Positions 27,613 through 39,590 of a DNA stretch of 64,000 bases are shown piece by piece. Source of the stretch: Mugil cephalus (Eukaryota > Chordata > Actinopteri > Mugiliformes > Mugilidae); assembly GCF_022458985.1 (NCBI RefSeq), contig NC_061790.1, forward strand, positions 19,510,397-19,574,396, read 5' to 3'. The translations under genes and the position numbers were made by a program. The notes beneath the pieces are model-generated. The model had not been told where the DNA came from. It worked only from the letters and a program-made list of their open reading frames with translations, and did no database searches. Within the stretch, counting starts at the first letter, position 1. Each line of letters begins with the position of its first letter.

Positions 27613-29718
27613 CTGATTCCGGACCTGGATTTGACACTCAGAGGTCCATTATTTTTTAACAGTGTCAAGGCTGTGGCCCAGTGCAGCTTTGGTGCTGATA
27701 ACAGATGAGCCCTACTTTTCACTCTGTACCCCATTTGCAGCATAATGACCCAGAGAATGAGAGTGACTGAGGGTGGTGAGGAGGGATTGTGAGAGAAATG
27801 TAAATCCAGAACAGTTGGGTGTGAATTTATGGCCACAGTTGAAGCATACTCAGTCATCCCAGCTGTGCCGCTGAACTGGTTCTTGTGGTGGAGCGGCTAA
27901 ATTTAGCTGTCCCCTGTGTACTGGTGACTGGTGGATGAGGGGGGAAAAGAAACCATCACAAGGTCGCAGCGTCTCCTTCCCCTTGTCTTTACTAGCCTGG
28001 TTTGGCCAGAAATCCTGTAATTGGAAGGCCCGCACTTCAGTAACCGCTCTGCATTGAGGTATGCAAACAGAGTCATCACTTCCTCTGCTTTAAATGAAGC
28101 TGGCAGCTTCCACTGATGTTTTATATCTCTCCCTGCGCACTCTCTTTGAGGCTGGAGTTGTCATGCCCTGGCATAGTAGCGAGAGCGAGATTGTGGCCTT
28201 GAAAGCTCGGGCCATTATTTATTCATGTGTCTGCATGCAGATGTCGAGCTGAGATGAGAAATAGGGCTCCTGGCGGCTCAGAGGGCTGTACTTCTAATGA
28301 GGAAACTCAAGCCATTTTTCCTCTCAGGAATAGATTGACATCTAGATTTTCTTCTCAGCGAGAAGTAATTTCGATTCTGTCATGAGTAGGCACCTTGCAC
28401 CCCCTTGAGTGCAGCGTTTACGCTAGGTGACGCCGTGTGTAATGTCTGGTGGAGGAACAGAGCTGAGCTGCCTCTGCTGCAGCCTCACCCTGCAGTTATC
28501 TGAGCGGCCGAGGGTCTCCGGTGAGCATCTGGCCCCAGCTCGAGCAGCCAGGTACAGCGGGAGCACGGAGCCACATTGCTTTCTGCTCCCTTTCTCCTTT
28601 GTTTGACTTTGTTCTTCCTGCGCTCCGCTTAGGCAGCCACGGGGTGGGAAGGGGAAAGGGAAAGGGAGAGGAGAAAGGGAGAGATGCAGCTCCTCTCATC
28701 TCTGCCAAGCTCTCCGGCTGTCTTCCTCTGGCTCTTTGTTATGCCTCTGCCGCTTCCCTCACTGCCTAAAGCTACAGCTCCCTGGTGTAGGCAGATACCG
28801 CTGGGGTGGATCTGCCTATGATGTGCTTATCATAAGGTTTGCCAGCCCCTAAGGGAGAGAGGCTGACTTATTGTTGCTCTCAAGACGGAGAGAAAGGGAA
28901 TAAACACATACTACCTTGATATGTTGTCATATTTGGGGGGGATCACATGGTTTTCTGATTTTAGTTTGCTCTTCCAAATCACCGCTGCATTTACTCTGAT
29001 AATTCTTTTGTTCTGCAGCATGAGAGGACCGCTGCTAGTTGCTGATGGAAATATTCATGCCCCTAGAAATCACCTGACACTGATTTGGATCATGTTGACA
29101 AGTCACTGCCCTCTCAATCTGTCATGCTGGCACACTTCCAGTGTGCTAAGGGACAGATGGGGGAGGACTCTTTTTTTTTTTCTTGGATCACCTTTTACCC
29201 CCTCTGCTTCAGAATGTGCTACATGTTAAATATGAGGCGGGGAGAGCAGAAAGCTCACAAAGTCTTGCTCCCTGAGGCATGAAAAGCAGTGTTCTTCTGC
29301 CATCTAGTGGTCAAGTGTACCCTAGCAGCAGATTTAACGAGGACAATAAAATATCCTGGATCCTGGATTGTTTTACTTACTGCAGAGATTCTTTTAGAGA
29401 ATTCTTTTTAGAGAATCTTTGTTTCTACTTTGGGCTAACGTTAACCGACTAGAATTAATTAAACTATAATTATGTGATTTTTTGATTCTTTTGACTCAGA
29501 ATCTTTTTATTCTGGCATATTCTTCTACATTTATTATTGTTCATTGAACTGTTTGCACATTTAATTGTCATTTATTTGTTGTTGTAAAATTAGCTCATTA
29601 AAACAATCAATTCAAGTATTTAATCTATTCTGATTAGCATTTTGAATAGTATGAACTGGAAATGCAGTGAGTTCATTTTGTCTGTCTTTAATCACTTCTG
29701 TTTTTATTGGTTTTCCAG

Positions 29719-29925
29719 GTGAAGCTTCCTTTCCCCGTAGATCAAATCACGAATCTTCCACGGAACGACTTCCAAATGTTGGTGAAAATGCACAAACTGA
29801 CTTCGGAGCAGCTCGAGTTCATCCACGACGTAAGGAGGCGGAGTAAGAACCGCATCGCGGCGCAGCGCTGCCGAAAGAGGAAACTCGACTGTATCCTGAA
29901 TCTGGAGTGTGAGATCAGAAAACTG
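29719..29925 (+). CDS. bach2: bach2 coding exon 3 (CNC/basic region)
   Basis: This exon encodes residues 586-654. It begins [20 protein letters not shown], then [20 protein letters not shown], the CNC-type extension, followed by the DNA-contacting basic region [16 protein letters not shown] (about residues 629-644). The sequence is nearly identical to vertebrate BACH2. Both boundaries are phase 0 (acceptor TTTTCCAG, donor GTGAGT). The leucine zipper starts here with [14 protein letters not shown] and continues in exon 4, so the intron falls inside the zipper, as in mammalian BACH2 by my recollection. Confidence 0.97.
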
Positions 29926-30662
29926 GTGAGTGTGGACTGTTTCTGTTCACTCCGTGTGATATCATGAGACTCTGATATGTGTCTCGCCACCTGTCAGGAA
30001 TGAACAAAACGTAAATGCAGGTACGCTAGGGTTGGCATAGCAGTGTTGTGGAACACTATGTATGGCAGTGTATGGAACAGCACAACATGACATATGTTCT
30101 ATGTCTTAATATCCATTTTAATCACAGCAGTACAAAGCTGCCTTTACATTTTAACCACACGCTCAAAAAAAAAAGAAAAAGAAAAAGATTTCTGTCTGAG
30201 CAAATTACAATTTTTGAGTGTGTCAATGTGACTTTATTTAACATGTCACCAAAAGAACCGACTTGACCTACTGTCTAACATATATCACCTCAATGTGATC
30301 ACCACTTCATCCTTGCTCTTGAGTTATATAGAAATGGGATGTCCTTCATGATAGCAGACCAAAATGATTTCTGGGTGACACAGGAAATAAAAAATAAAAA
30401 ACATATTAGAAATTAAACAACTTTTTTGTTTAGTTTCGAGGATTTGTTGAAGTTGGAATTGTTGCCTTCAGATGCCATCTATGAACCTGTTTTTATGAAG
30501 TTGAAGGCATGAGCAGGTTACTGCATGTGTTAAAGCTGGGGAGAAATTGTCTAAAAAAATACTAGGATGTTTAAGTGAAAGGCAATGAAAGGTGAGTGGA
30601 AGCCTCTTCTGTGGTGCACCTTTGAAATGACTTCCGGTGTGCGTGTTTGTGCGTGTTCACAG
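29926..30662 (+). other. bach2: bach2 intron between coding exons 3 and 4
   Basis: A 737-base intron, GTGAGT to CACAG. It has a purine run (30163-30188) and nothing else of note. Confidence 0.9.
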
Positions 30663-31163
30663 GTGTGTGAGAAGGAGAAGTTGCTGACGGAGAGAAACCA
30701 GTTGAAGGCGTGTATGGGTGAGCTGTGGGAGAACTTCTCCTGCCTGTCGCAGGAGGTGTGCAGGGACGTCCAGCTGAGCCCCGAGCAGGTCCAGTCTTTA
30801 CACCACTACTGCCCCGTGCTGCGGCCAGCCAACTCAACTGCCAGCAACAACGCTGCCCACAATCCCAGCAAGCCAGCCCACAGCGCCTCCACCGCCGCCA
30901 CCAGCATCGACCTCACCGCCCACTCCAGCTCTCCCACGCCGGAGCCCAGCTTTCACGGCTCGCCTGGCCCCTCGGAGAGCGAGCCCGACTCGGCCGTCAG
31001 AAACGGCGCAGACAAAGATGGAGATGCCCAAGATGCTAGCTCGTACGCACAGTCGGGGCTGTCTGTGGAAAATTCCAGCCAGACGGTAACGGTGGATTTT
31101 TGCCAGGAAATGACTGACAAATGTACAACTGACGAGCAGCCAAGGAAGGACTGTACTAAGTAG
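30663..31163 (+). CDS. bach2: bach2 coding exon 4 (zipper end and C-terminus)
   Basis: This exon encodes residues 655-820 and ends at TAG 31161-31163. It opens VCEKEKLLTERNQLKACMGE, the end of the leucine zipper, then NFSCLSQEVCRDVQLSPEQV and the YCPVLRP Cys-Pro motif. A low-complexity Ala/Ser/Pro/His-rich stretch follows (about residues 710-770), diverged from mammals. The last block, SQTVTVDFCQEMTDKCTTDE then QPRKDCTK, is the conserved tail that acts as a cytoplasmic localisation (nuclear export) signal in mammalian BACH2. The end DCTK differs from the human DYT end. An open frame continues upstream to 30585, but the CAG acceptor at 30660-30662 and the phase-0 join fix the exon start. Confidence 0.96.
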   Translation: MCEKEKLLTERNQLKACMGELWENFSCLSQEVCRDVQLSPEQVQSLHHYCPVLRPANSTASNNAAHNPSKPAHSASTAATSIDLTAHSSSPTPEPSFHGSPGPSESEPDSAVRNGADKDGDAQDASSYAQSGLSVENSSQTVTVDFCQEMTDKCTTDEQPRKDCTK

Positions 31164-33336
31164 TGGTTATTCTCTGTGTCATTGTTTTGGATGTTTTTTT
31201 ATTATTTAATTTTACTCTTCTGACAAACCCTTTCTCGGGGTTGTTGAGATGGTCAGCCTCCGCCAGTGTTCACTGAAAAAAAACAAGCTTTGTTTGTATT
31301 TATGTCTTTTTGTGCTGTCTTGTTTTTGAACAGTTGACACTAAAGTTGTCTTAACAGCAGCAATACTGTTCTCCAGGTATTCTCCTCTTACCATGACAGA
31401 GTGGGAACTTCTCACCAAACCCTTACGACGGTGCTATACTTCCCCCGGCAGCAACCTCTACAGTGGAGACTCTGTCCTTCATATGTCTCACATCAGTCAA
31501 AGCAAAACCTCATCGGACCTATACAGCAGCTCATTTTGTCCTTCTGTGTACCAACAGTATCTCTGTTCTTGCCTTTCTCTTTCTATTTTTTCCCCTCTTC
31601 TCTTTTCCCACTCTGTCTCTATCAATCTCTTCTACCTCTTTCTGTCTCACTCTGTCTTTCTTTCTTTCCGCCTTTCTTTCTCTCTGTGTGTTCCTTTTCT
31701 CGTTATATCTCAGTGGCCCTTTTTGTCACAGCAATTCAAACTCAGGAAGTTAAAAAAATAAATAAATAAAATCCTCTGAATGTTCAACCGAATTCATGAA
31801 AAATGACAAAACAGCTTCTGTACGCAAGGAAGTTAATGATGCAGTGAGACTGTAAAATGTTCATATGCAAAAATGTCTTCAAGCGTCTCGCATTTGTATT
31901 TCTGTACAGGAGAATTTTGTACAGGCTGTAACCGAAAACATTCCTCTTATGCCTTCCACCACACTGAATCGAAAAGGAAAAAAAAGGCTTTTTTGCAGTT
32001 CAAAGGCTAGTTTTTATTTTCCCACACATCAGCAATACCATTGTATTTGGATGTTGTAACAGTGACTTTCAAGTACTTGTTTGGCATAAGTGTATATAGC
32101 CTAGTATGGAGCATGATGACTGTAACAGTGATTTTGTACAGGTAGAGGCATAGATGTTTCTTTTTCACCGGGGTTATATCAAGCACCTTTTTGCTAAGGG
32201 AAAATCTTTGCTTTGCTGTTTCCTGTCCTGCCTAACGAATGCTTCCCATCATGGTGGGTGTTCTTAAACTCAGGAAATCAGCTCAACACACATGTAGACA
32301 CTCACACGCGCACACAGTACATACAGACACACGTGGCTACACACAATGTAAAATTTTGAGCCCCTTGCACGTATTAAAGATAGACATACATGTTTTTAAA
32401 TGCGTTGGCTCAGGCCAGCTCCTCTACACCTTCAACTCCTCTGAAAATTTGAAAGAAAAAAAACATTTCTTTCTCGGTTATTCCTTTAATTTAAGAGTAA
32501 AACTTATTTAGCGATGCTAATTGTGTACACTCATGGACATGCTTTGAGTTTCTTCAGTGATGTTGTCATTTGACGTTCGTAGACGGTAAAAAGTTTTTTT
32601 TTTTTTTCCAAATAGATCCCAAATAAAATATAAAAATTGACAAAATTTAAGAAAAGGAATAGAATAAAATTAAAGAAAGGAAACTCAATTCAGGCATATT
32701 GTTTCCTGCCCCAGACGCTCAGAGCATTTAAGCACTTCAAGGGTTTTTGACTTTGCAGTAGACCCAATAAAAGTCTGAGAATGGAGCACTTAAATTGGCA
32801 CTTAAGCAGGAAGCATTTTGCTGGAAAGATTATATGATTATGTAATCAAAACAAAATATGTCTATGAAGAGTCTGAAACCTTAATGGAAAGGAAAAGGAA
32901 GCTAACGTTTTAATATATGAGTGTTCACACCCTGTATTTCTTTAGGAATTGAATAAGCTAATTCAGAATTCATTCGATGTGAAAGCAGTGTATGTGTTGT
33001 CCAAACGATTGAGTAACAATCATATAAGATAGTACCATGTTTGCCCTGCATTTGTGCATTCGTTTGAGCATCCTACTTTGTGATGTGCATGCTGCCTATA
33101 TCTATAAGCCTAGTTAGTTGGTCTAGCTTTTGTTTTGCCTTGTAATTTCTCTCTGGAGGAGTCTGCTTTCAATTTTTTTTTTAAATTGTTATTATTATAA
33201 TTTTTTTTTCATTTCTGTGTACAAAGAAGCTGAATCGAGGTCAACCTTCAACTAGAGGCAGGCTGTGAAATGCAAACTGGCCACGCTCTAGCTCAAAAGG
33301 TTGAATTCAGCTGGAATGTAAAGTTGTTTCCCACTC

Positions 33337-33764
33337 TTTAAAGCCCCAATCCAATATGGTGCTTACTGTTACACAACAGAGCTAAAGCTAACGCTACATC
33401 ATAATGTCTCTCACAGATTTACATAGCAGCTCCAGTATCTCAGTACCTCAGCTGATTCCATCAATTGATTTGCTAAGTGCAAAAGTGACGGCAGTCTTGT
33501 GGCAGCGCAAGTGAACATTAATGTGAATATTTGCTTGTTGTTCAATTTTAACTCAAAATTAGTTTGTTAAAATCAAACAACTTGAATATATGAACTAATC
33601 TTCAGGGAGAATGATGGGTATATTTTGCAATTTTGTACCCTGAACCATTCATTGAATATCAAAGAAAATACCAGGAAAACAATGATGAAGATTCAAATTG
33701 AATTATTGAACAATCAGTGTGATCATTTTATGGACAGGTTAATCTAGGGTTGGGGCTTTAAAGT
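33337..33764. mobile_element. small inverted-repeat element (MITE-like)
   Basis: The left end reads TTTAAAGCCCCAATCC and the right end reads GGTTGGGGCTTTAAAG, which are inverted copies of each other about 430 bp apart. The interior is AT-rich with no coding capacity. The arrangement suggests a non-autonomous DNA transposon inserted in the bach2 3' UTR. I did not identify the superfamily. Confidence 0.6.
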
Positions 33765-34239
33765 TTGGATGACATTTTGTTTTTCATTCTGTTTTTTTTT
33801 CTCCCCTTTTACTGATGTAAATTTTAGATGTAGTTTAAAATAGCAGTCTCACGCGTGAGACTGTTTCTGTGGACAGAGAAAACTCTTGTGTATTTTATGA
33901 TCCCGTCTTTAAATTATTAAAAGACTGGTCCCTATTTTGTAGAGTACACAGACCCATACAAGACACACACACACACATCCACATACATGTGCATTCATAT
34001 AACACACGCACAGAACATACATGTTGGCACAGCCTGATTGCGGAGCAGTAGTGATTCTTTGTTGACTGATGTGGTTTCTTGTGTTTGTTGAGCTCTGTTT
34101 TTTTTGTTTTTTTTTTAATCCCCCCCACACATTTGTGCTCTTTTCGTTCTTGTACACATATTTACTGAAGCAGAACAGTATTTACCCCATGCTGACATTC
34201 TACCGGGTTCATGCCAGAAAACTAGAGTGGGTCAATCTA

Positions 34240-34243
<4 letters not shown>

Positions 34244-34273
<30 letters not shown>
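34244..34273. repeat. poly(A) tract
   Basis: 30 consecutive A bases inside the inferred bach2 3' UTR. Confidence 0.9.
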
Positions 34274-34277
<4 letters not shown>

Positions 34278-36797
34278 CTGCAAACATTATGCAACTCTTT
34301 TTCTTATCATTTTCATTTGCTTGTCCTTCAACTGAAGAAGCCTGATGTTGCGCTGGAGAGCATGGACTCATTCTATTGGGAAAGGACACACTCATTAAGT
34401 TTATTTTGTACATTTTTATAACAAAAGGCCCTTGGTCTCACCTGAGGTTTTCACATAATACTAAACTGCTCTAAGAATTCTTGTATTACCTACTGTTTGT
34501 TGCTAATTCATCTCAAGTACCTCCGACATTCCCACTGAGCAAAAAAGGAAGGTCCAGAAAGATTTGTGTCCAAACCTCTATGCCCTTTGATTCTTGTTGC
34601 ATGCTCCTTTGACCCTCTTTGGTCAAATTACAACAACAGGCATCCTCAGTTCCAGTGGTGAGAAGCGTCTTTAATGACATCATAATACAGTGTAATTTAC
34701 ATGCAGACTGTCATCTACTGTTATTTTAACTGAGCTACTTCACAAACAGTGTCTAATTTCTTGTGGTGTTGGCCTATACAGATAGTTTTGGTTTCATTCT
34801 GGGCATATGCCTACACTCCGAATTAATGATGAACATTAGTTTGAGACGTTCCCATAAATGGAAAAAAGGAACACTTAGTAGCAGCAATTTGTTTTAGTAA
34901 CAACGCTCCAAAAAAGAAAAAGAAAACAAGAAAAAAAATCCCATATTACAGTGGTGACAGAAATCTCAACCACTAAGGTGTCAAAACCAAAGCTTTCTGC
35001 TTGGCCAAATACCAGTGATAGTGAGAAAATGTATTTTATTGTCATTTGGGTGAACTATCGATTTAGTGTCTCAGGGTGCCAAGCATTTACATTTGGTCTT
35101 TGTATCACTCTAGAGCAAACTATACTTTATTTCATTCAGTTTTTGTTTTACTTTTCTGTTTCTGACTCTGTTCAAAAAGGTAAACAATGCCTTCTTGAGA
35201 AAGAACTGTTGTATCATTTAAAGCAGCATTCGTTGATTTTCTATGGGCGTCAGAGTGAAGATCAAGCTGTCCACATAATGTTGGCATACTATCATCTCAT
35301 ATTTTTCGAAAGCAAACGTGTCGCCAGCAAAAATAAAACACATATAAGTTGTGTTAGTGTCCACCTGATGAATGCAGGTTCAACAGTCACTATCTTTTAG
35401 CTCTGTTTTTGGTCTCCACCAACTCGTGCTAATAGCTCTTCAGCTGCTAAATGCTACCCAGCTAGTAGCTGTTGTAGTATTTCAGTCTGGGCATGTAGCA
35501 TAAATGGGTTTATCAGTACTTCAGTAAAAAACAAGTACGTTTCCAGGTTATAAAACCAAAACAGCAGGCTAAAAGAGGCTGAAAAGCTACGCCGAGCAAA
35601 GGTTGCTGACTCACTGCTAATTTCATCTTCATCACAGTTATGCAACTCATCGTATCGATTAATGCAGCTTCAAAATGATTTTAACCTTAGAAAACACCTG
35701 AAATTTATTCAAGAATTGGACATTTCGATCTCATGATGAATCCTCCAGGTTACTTGGTGCACTTCTTTGTTTATGGCCATTACAGAGGTTTGATTTATGT
35801 GAACAACTTTGCTGTTGTTGTAGCTCTGTAACTGAATGCTCCTACAATATTTTTTTTTCTTTTTTTTTTTGGTGTGTATTTGGCTTGTTCAGTTAAACAC
35901 TTTTTGTCGCTGCTTATCTGAAACAAACACTGGCTTTTCAACTCCAAAGGTTGTTCTATGGAAGAATACGAACAAAAACATGCCTTTTCTCACAGTTGCT
36001 CAACTTTATTGAAAAAAAAAAAAAAAAAAAAAGAATCTGGTATCCTGGTTGAATGCACAGACTGCGATCACTGAGTAAAATATAAAAATGGAATATGTTT
36101 ACAAATAGGTGTCATGTCATGTTTGATCAATTCTTGCAATGTAAAAATGGCTCGGTTCAATTGGACTGGTTCTTGGTGTTGTGTAAGAGACAAAGGATGA
36201 GTTTCCTCGCCTTGTCTTTAATCCACTTTTGGGATGGGTCAGCATTACATGGATACAAGTGCACCTCCGATATTTGCCTTAGAACTTGCAGAGGCCATAG
36301 TTCACATTCAAGTGAAGTGAGTGTATGCAGGGGCCTGAGCCCCCATCCCTGAGTCACCAGTGCGGACTTTCTCACACTTATCTACCTGTGAAATCCTTCA
36401 TACCTCTCATAACTGGTCAATGACTGTATCAGCAAACTGCATCAGGTGTTTTTTCTACATGCTTTTTACACAGATTATATGGATAATTGTATTAGTAGAT
36501 TTTGGTGCATAATTTTTAATGTAATAGCTCCTAAGCTTGTAGGTCAAGTTGTTGTTTTTTTTCTCTCATTTTTCTAGATGACTGTTTTGTGTTAATATTG
36601 TCAGTTTGAAATAGCTGTTATTTGCTTATTCTCTACTAAGAGTTCTTACCTAATTTTTAAATGCTACATGACCCTAATTGAGTAAATGACTTAATAACCA
36701 TTGTAAATACAGTATTGTGCAAACTCCATTTTCATTCATTTCAATTGCTAGTGTTATATAAATGACTTTTTTGTCTAGACACCATTTCTCTTTATGA

Positions 36798-36803
36798 AAT
36801 AAA
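36798..36803 (+). other. bach2: poly(A) signal AATAAA, likely distal bach2 site
   Basis: Canonical AATAAA, followed by TGTGTAATGTGTATATTTTT, a GU/U-rich element of the kind found downstream of cleavage sites. It is the last such arrangement before the repeat-rich intergenic DNA. Confidence 0.6.
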
Positions 36804-36985
36804 GAAACATGCATATCATGCTCTGTGTAATGTGTATATTTTTGCGCCCACATAACTAAATGTTCTTCGGTCTTAAAGCTGTATTCTTTTTATTTTCCTT
36901 CCTGAATTACCATTCTCTGCTTGAATTCAGTCGCTGCAGAATTTGACTGCTCTTAGCTGCCTGCCTGAGTTAACTCCTATCAAAC

Positions 36986-37323
36986 CAGGGGTCTTCAACT
37001 TTTTTAAGGCCAGGAACCCCCAAACTGATGGAGAGATTAAGTAGGGACCTCCTACCTACTATATGTGTTCTATATTAAACTCAGCCTAGTGCTATTTATA
37101 AATATACATTACTATCGGCCTTTTTCATTCAACATTAAGCTATCCCATATCCCTTTACTAAAATATATTGGATGCATGTTAATGTGCATTCAAAGAAATT
37201 AAAATTTGTGGGTGAAAATTTAAAAAATATATAAAATATCTAATCAACCAAAGATTTTGCAACCTCCCTGCAGTACCTCTGTGGACTCCCTGGGGGTCAC
37301 GGACCTCCTCTTGAAGACGTATG
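36986..37323 (+). mobile_element. short hAT-type element with inverted ends
   Basis: It starts CAGGGGTCTTCAACTTTTTT with a following AGGCCAGGAACCCCC, and ends with GGGGTCACGGACCTC running into CTTGAAGAC. The ends share inverted GTCTTCAA and GGTCC blocks. This is the layout of hAT-derived short elements widespread in vertebrates. It has no coding capacity, and the ends are diverged. Confidence 0.65.
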
Positions 37324-37789
37324 ATTTAAACTATATATTGTTGTATATATTTTTATGCTCACTTAACCAACTTTAACTGTTCCTTTGTCTTGTTTTTTTG
37401 CTTTCTGTTTGTGTGATAGTCTGCAGCTTCCTCATTACTTTAAACCTCGCTCTGCTTTCCTCCTGTGTCTCGGTTTACAAAAACAGAAAGTGTGCTTTAA
37501 CACCAAAGCTTAAGTTTAACAAATAAGATGGCCGCACTTAGCTTCTGAGGCAAAATGTAGAATGCAGAAACAGGCATCAACTCAAAAGACAAGAGCGCAA
37601 GGCTCAAAGAACTGGTCCAAAACATGGTGCATAGATGAACTGACTGCGCGGGATTTACAGTGTATACACACTGAAAACTAAACACAAGTAAAAAATAATG
37701 AGCGAGGAGCAGACATCGATAGAAAGTAAAAATATATACAAACTACAAATTAAACCAAAAACCGTGTTGGCCATTATTTTTACTTAAAT

Positions 37790-38225
37790 CATTGTCATTC
37801 ATTTCAATTCATTTCACAAAGATCAATAACAGCCCAAATAGTCTCAAGACACTTCACGGAACCCAGAGTCTGAAACACAGGGATTAAGCACTAAGATAAC
37901 AGTGGTAATAAAGAACTTGGGGGGCCCATCAGCTGAGATTTTTCTGGTTAAACTGTCATGTTACATCATCAGCTATATCTTGCATTCATATCATCATCTA
38001 TGTGTATCCCGTTTCTCCTGCTGTTCTCTCTTTTCTGTTTCTACCCGGCTGGCCTTCAGCAGATGGGTCTCTCCATATGAGCTGGGTTCTGCTCAAGGTT
38101 CCTTCCTGTTAAAAGGGTTGCGCCATCGCCTCCAGATTTGCTCTGGATGCTTCAGGCTGGTTTTTGTAAAATGTCTTGAGACAATTTCTATTGTTATTGA
38201 CACTATATAAATAAAACTGAATAGA
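37790..38225 (+). repeat. dispersed teleost repeat fragment
   Basis: The stretch GAGCTGGGTTCTGCTCAAGG, then TTCCTTCCTGTTAAAAGGG, and the end TGTCTTGAGACAATTTCTAT followed by ACACTATATAAATAAAACTG, match a repeat I know as very common in ray-finned fish genomes. The left part (about 37790-37870, ...AGTCTCAAGACACTTCACGG) looks like the other end of the same family. Class not determined. Confidence 0.6.
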
Positions 38226-38570
38226 ACTGAAGTAAATACCAGTGAATACCAGACTGAGTGAATGTTGTTTAATCGGGCCAAAGGAGAAATGTGATAGTCA
38301 CGTAATGACAGAAGTGATGGTTTATTGTTTGATCTGATATTGAATTCTCTTGCCAGAGACAGGTCATTGGGTTGGTCATAACAGTACAGAGAGATGCTTG
38401 TGACTACCACACACACCACTCAGACATGACAGCTCAGTCCTGCTGATGAGGGAAAGCATTTAATTGAAAAAAAAAAAACAACAACAAGACAATCATTGCA
38501 GCTTCCATTTGTCAGATATTTTAGCAAACAATTTTAGACTACCCTCAGTCAAAATAAAAGGTTGAATTTA

Positions 38571-39590
38571 AAGAGCCCCCCAACCCTCCAGCTCATTCAT
38601 AATGATAAACCCATAGACTGTATATAAAAACATGGATGTATTAAGGGAAAACAGAACTCCTCTTTGACAGGCAGGCTCATTGCACACATTTTTTTTCATG
38701 ATTTCTTAACCGTTTATACGGCGAAAAAACGTATTTGGTAACTTCAGCACCCATTTTAAATTGCGTCCCTGTGCCTCTCAGAGAGGTTTACAAGCATGTG
38801 GTTTTCAGCAAAGATCAAATTCCTGAATCAGCACTTTTGTTCTAATGGTCTAAATACGTGCTACATTTGTTTATCACTTAAGGGAAAGGTATCATGTATG
38901 GTAAATTCATTAATCTTGATTTTCTTCATGAAAATGAAACAGTAAAAAAGTCTTCTTATGCCCTATAATAACACTCTAGGGCTGAAATTTACAGTTCCCA
39001 AGTATTACAATGAGTGCTCTATAAAGGGTTATTGTTACTGAATATTATTAAACCAAATCTATTAAATTAGGGATGACATTTGGGGCAATGTGCATCATGT
39101 GGCAAATATGAAAGTTGTAATGAAGCAGTTTGGCAAAATTGCAGGAAAAGCCACCACTGCTCCTGGGGCCTTGATAAAGATGGATAGAATCCAAAATACC
39201 AAGGTCCCCACTCCTCACCATTTCTTGGTAAATTAGAAATGAGTGCAGAAGTAACTTTACATTTTAAAGAATAACTGAATTACTGTCATCGTAATGTTAC
39301 AGTTAGCAAGCTAAGAACATAGCCAGTCTAAAAACACATGTGGATGATATGTAACTAGCTAGCAAGACAACTTGTGGTTACTGGTCATGCTTTATCTAGA
39401 CAATGATGAGGTAAATCAGCAGGTCACTCCTGCAGCGGACTGGGTTGTGGCAGAGCAAATCTCAATACCACATTTCCAACCTGTGATCATGACTGCACAG
39501 ACAACCACCTTTTGTTTAACTTCCCCTTTGTACAATAGGAGTAGGTGACCCATCATATTTATATGCAGTCTATGGTTTGGAGGGTTCTCT
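38571..39590. mobile_element. non-autonomous DNA transposon with terminal inverted repeats
   Basis: The left end contains CCATAGACTGTATATAAA (from 38610) and the right end TTTATATGCAGTCTATGG (to about 39575), inverted copies with one mismatch. The outer AACCCTCCA on the left pairs with TGGAGGGTT on the right. About 1 kb lies between, without a transposase. The left arm carries a ~16-base insertion between the two paired blocks. A second copy of the same terminal motif is at 62880-62902. Confidence 0.7.

Larger units (their letters stand above)
20990..29718 (+). other. bach2: bach2 intron between coding exons 2 and 3
   Basis: An 8.7 kb intron bounded by GTGAGT and TTTTCCAG. It contains a long (TG)n tract at 27513-27610, A-runs near 23285-23300, an ATTAG-type short tandem repeat followed by a fish dispersed-repeat fragment at 26633-26700, and a G+C-richer stretch at 28000-28800 that carries no convincing exon. 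No coding exon is seen. Confidence 0.85.
31164..36825 (+). other. bach2: bach2 3' UTR (inferred)
   Basis: AT-rich non-coding sequence from the stop codon to a poly(A) signal AATAAA at 36798-36803. This gives about 5.6 kb, in line with the long 3' UTRs of BACH2 genes. A cluster of AATAAA motifs near 31757-31770 and another near 32620 could give shorter transcripts. The region includes a pyrimidine-rich tract (31560-31690), a 30-base A-run (34244-34273), another A-run (36011-36031), a small inverted-repeat element (33337-33764), and Pumilio-type TGTAAATA near 36703. The 149-codon open frame at 34951-35400 shows no recognisable family. The extent of the UTR is inferred; only transcript data would fix it. 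Confidence 0.6.

Noticed and set aside
27369..27708. Open frames with long Val-Cys or Cys-Val repeats
   Set aside because: Direct translation of the (TG)n tract.
34951..35400. 149-codon frame in the bach2 3' UTR
   Set aside because: AT-rich chance frame with no recognisable motif; it sits between the bach2 stop and the distal poly(A) signal.
34951..36352. Separate small genes in the bach2 3' region
   Set aside because: Frames lack conserved features, splice sites or start contexts, and the stretch fits a long UTR.
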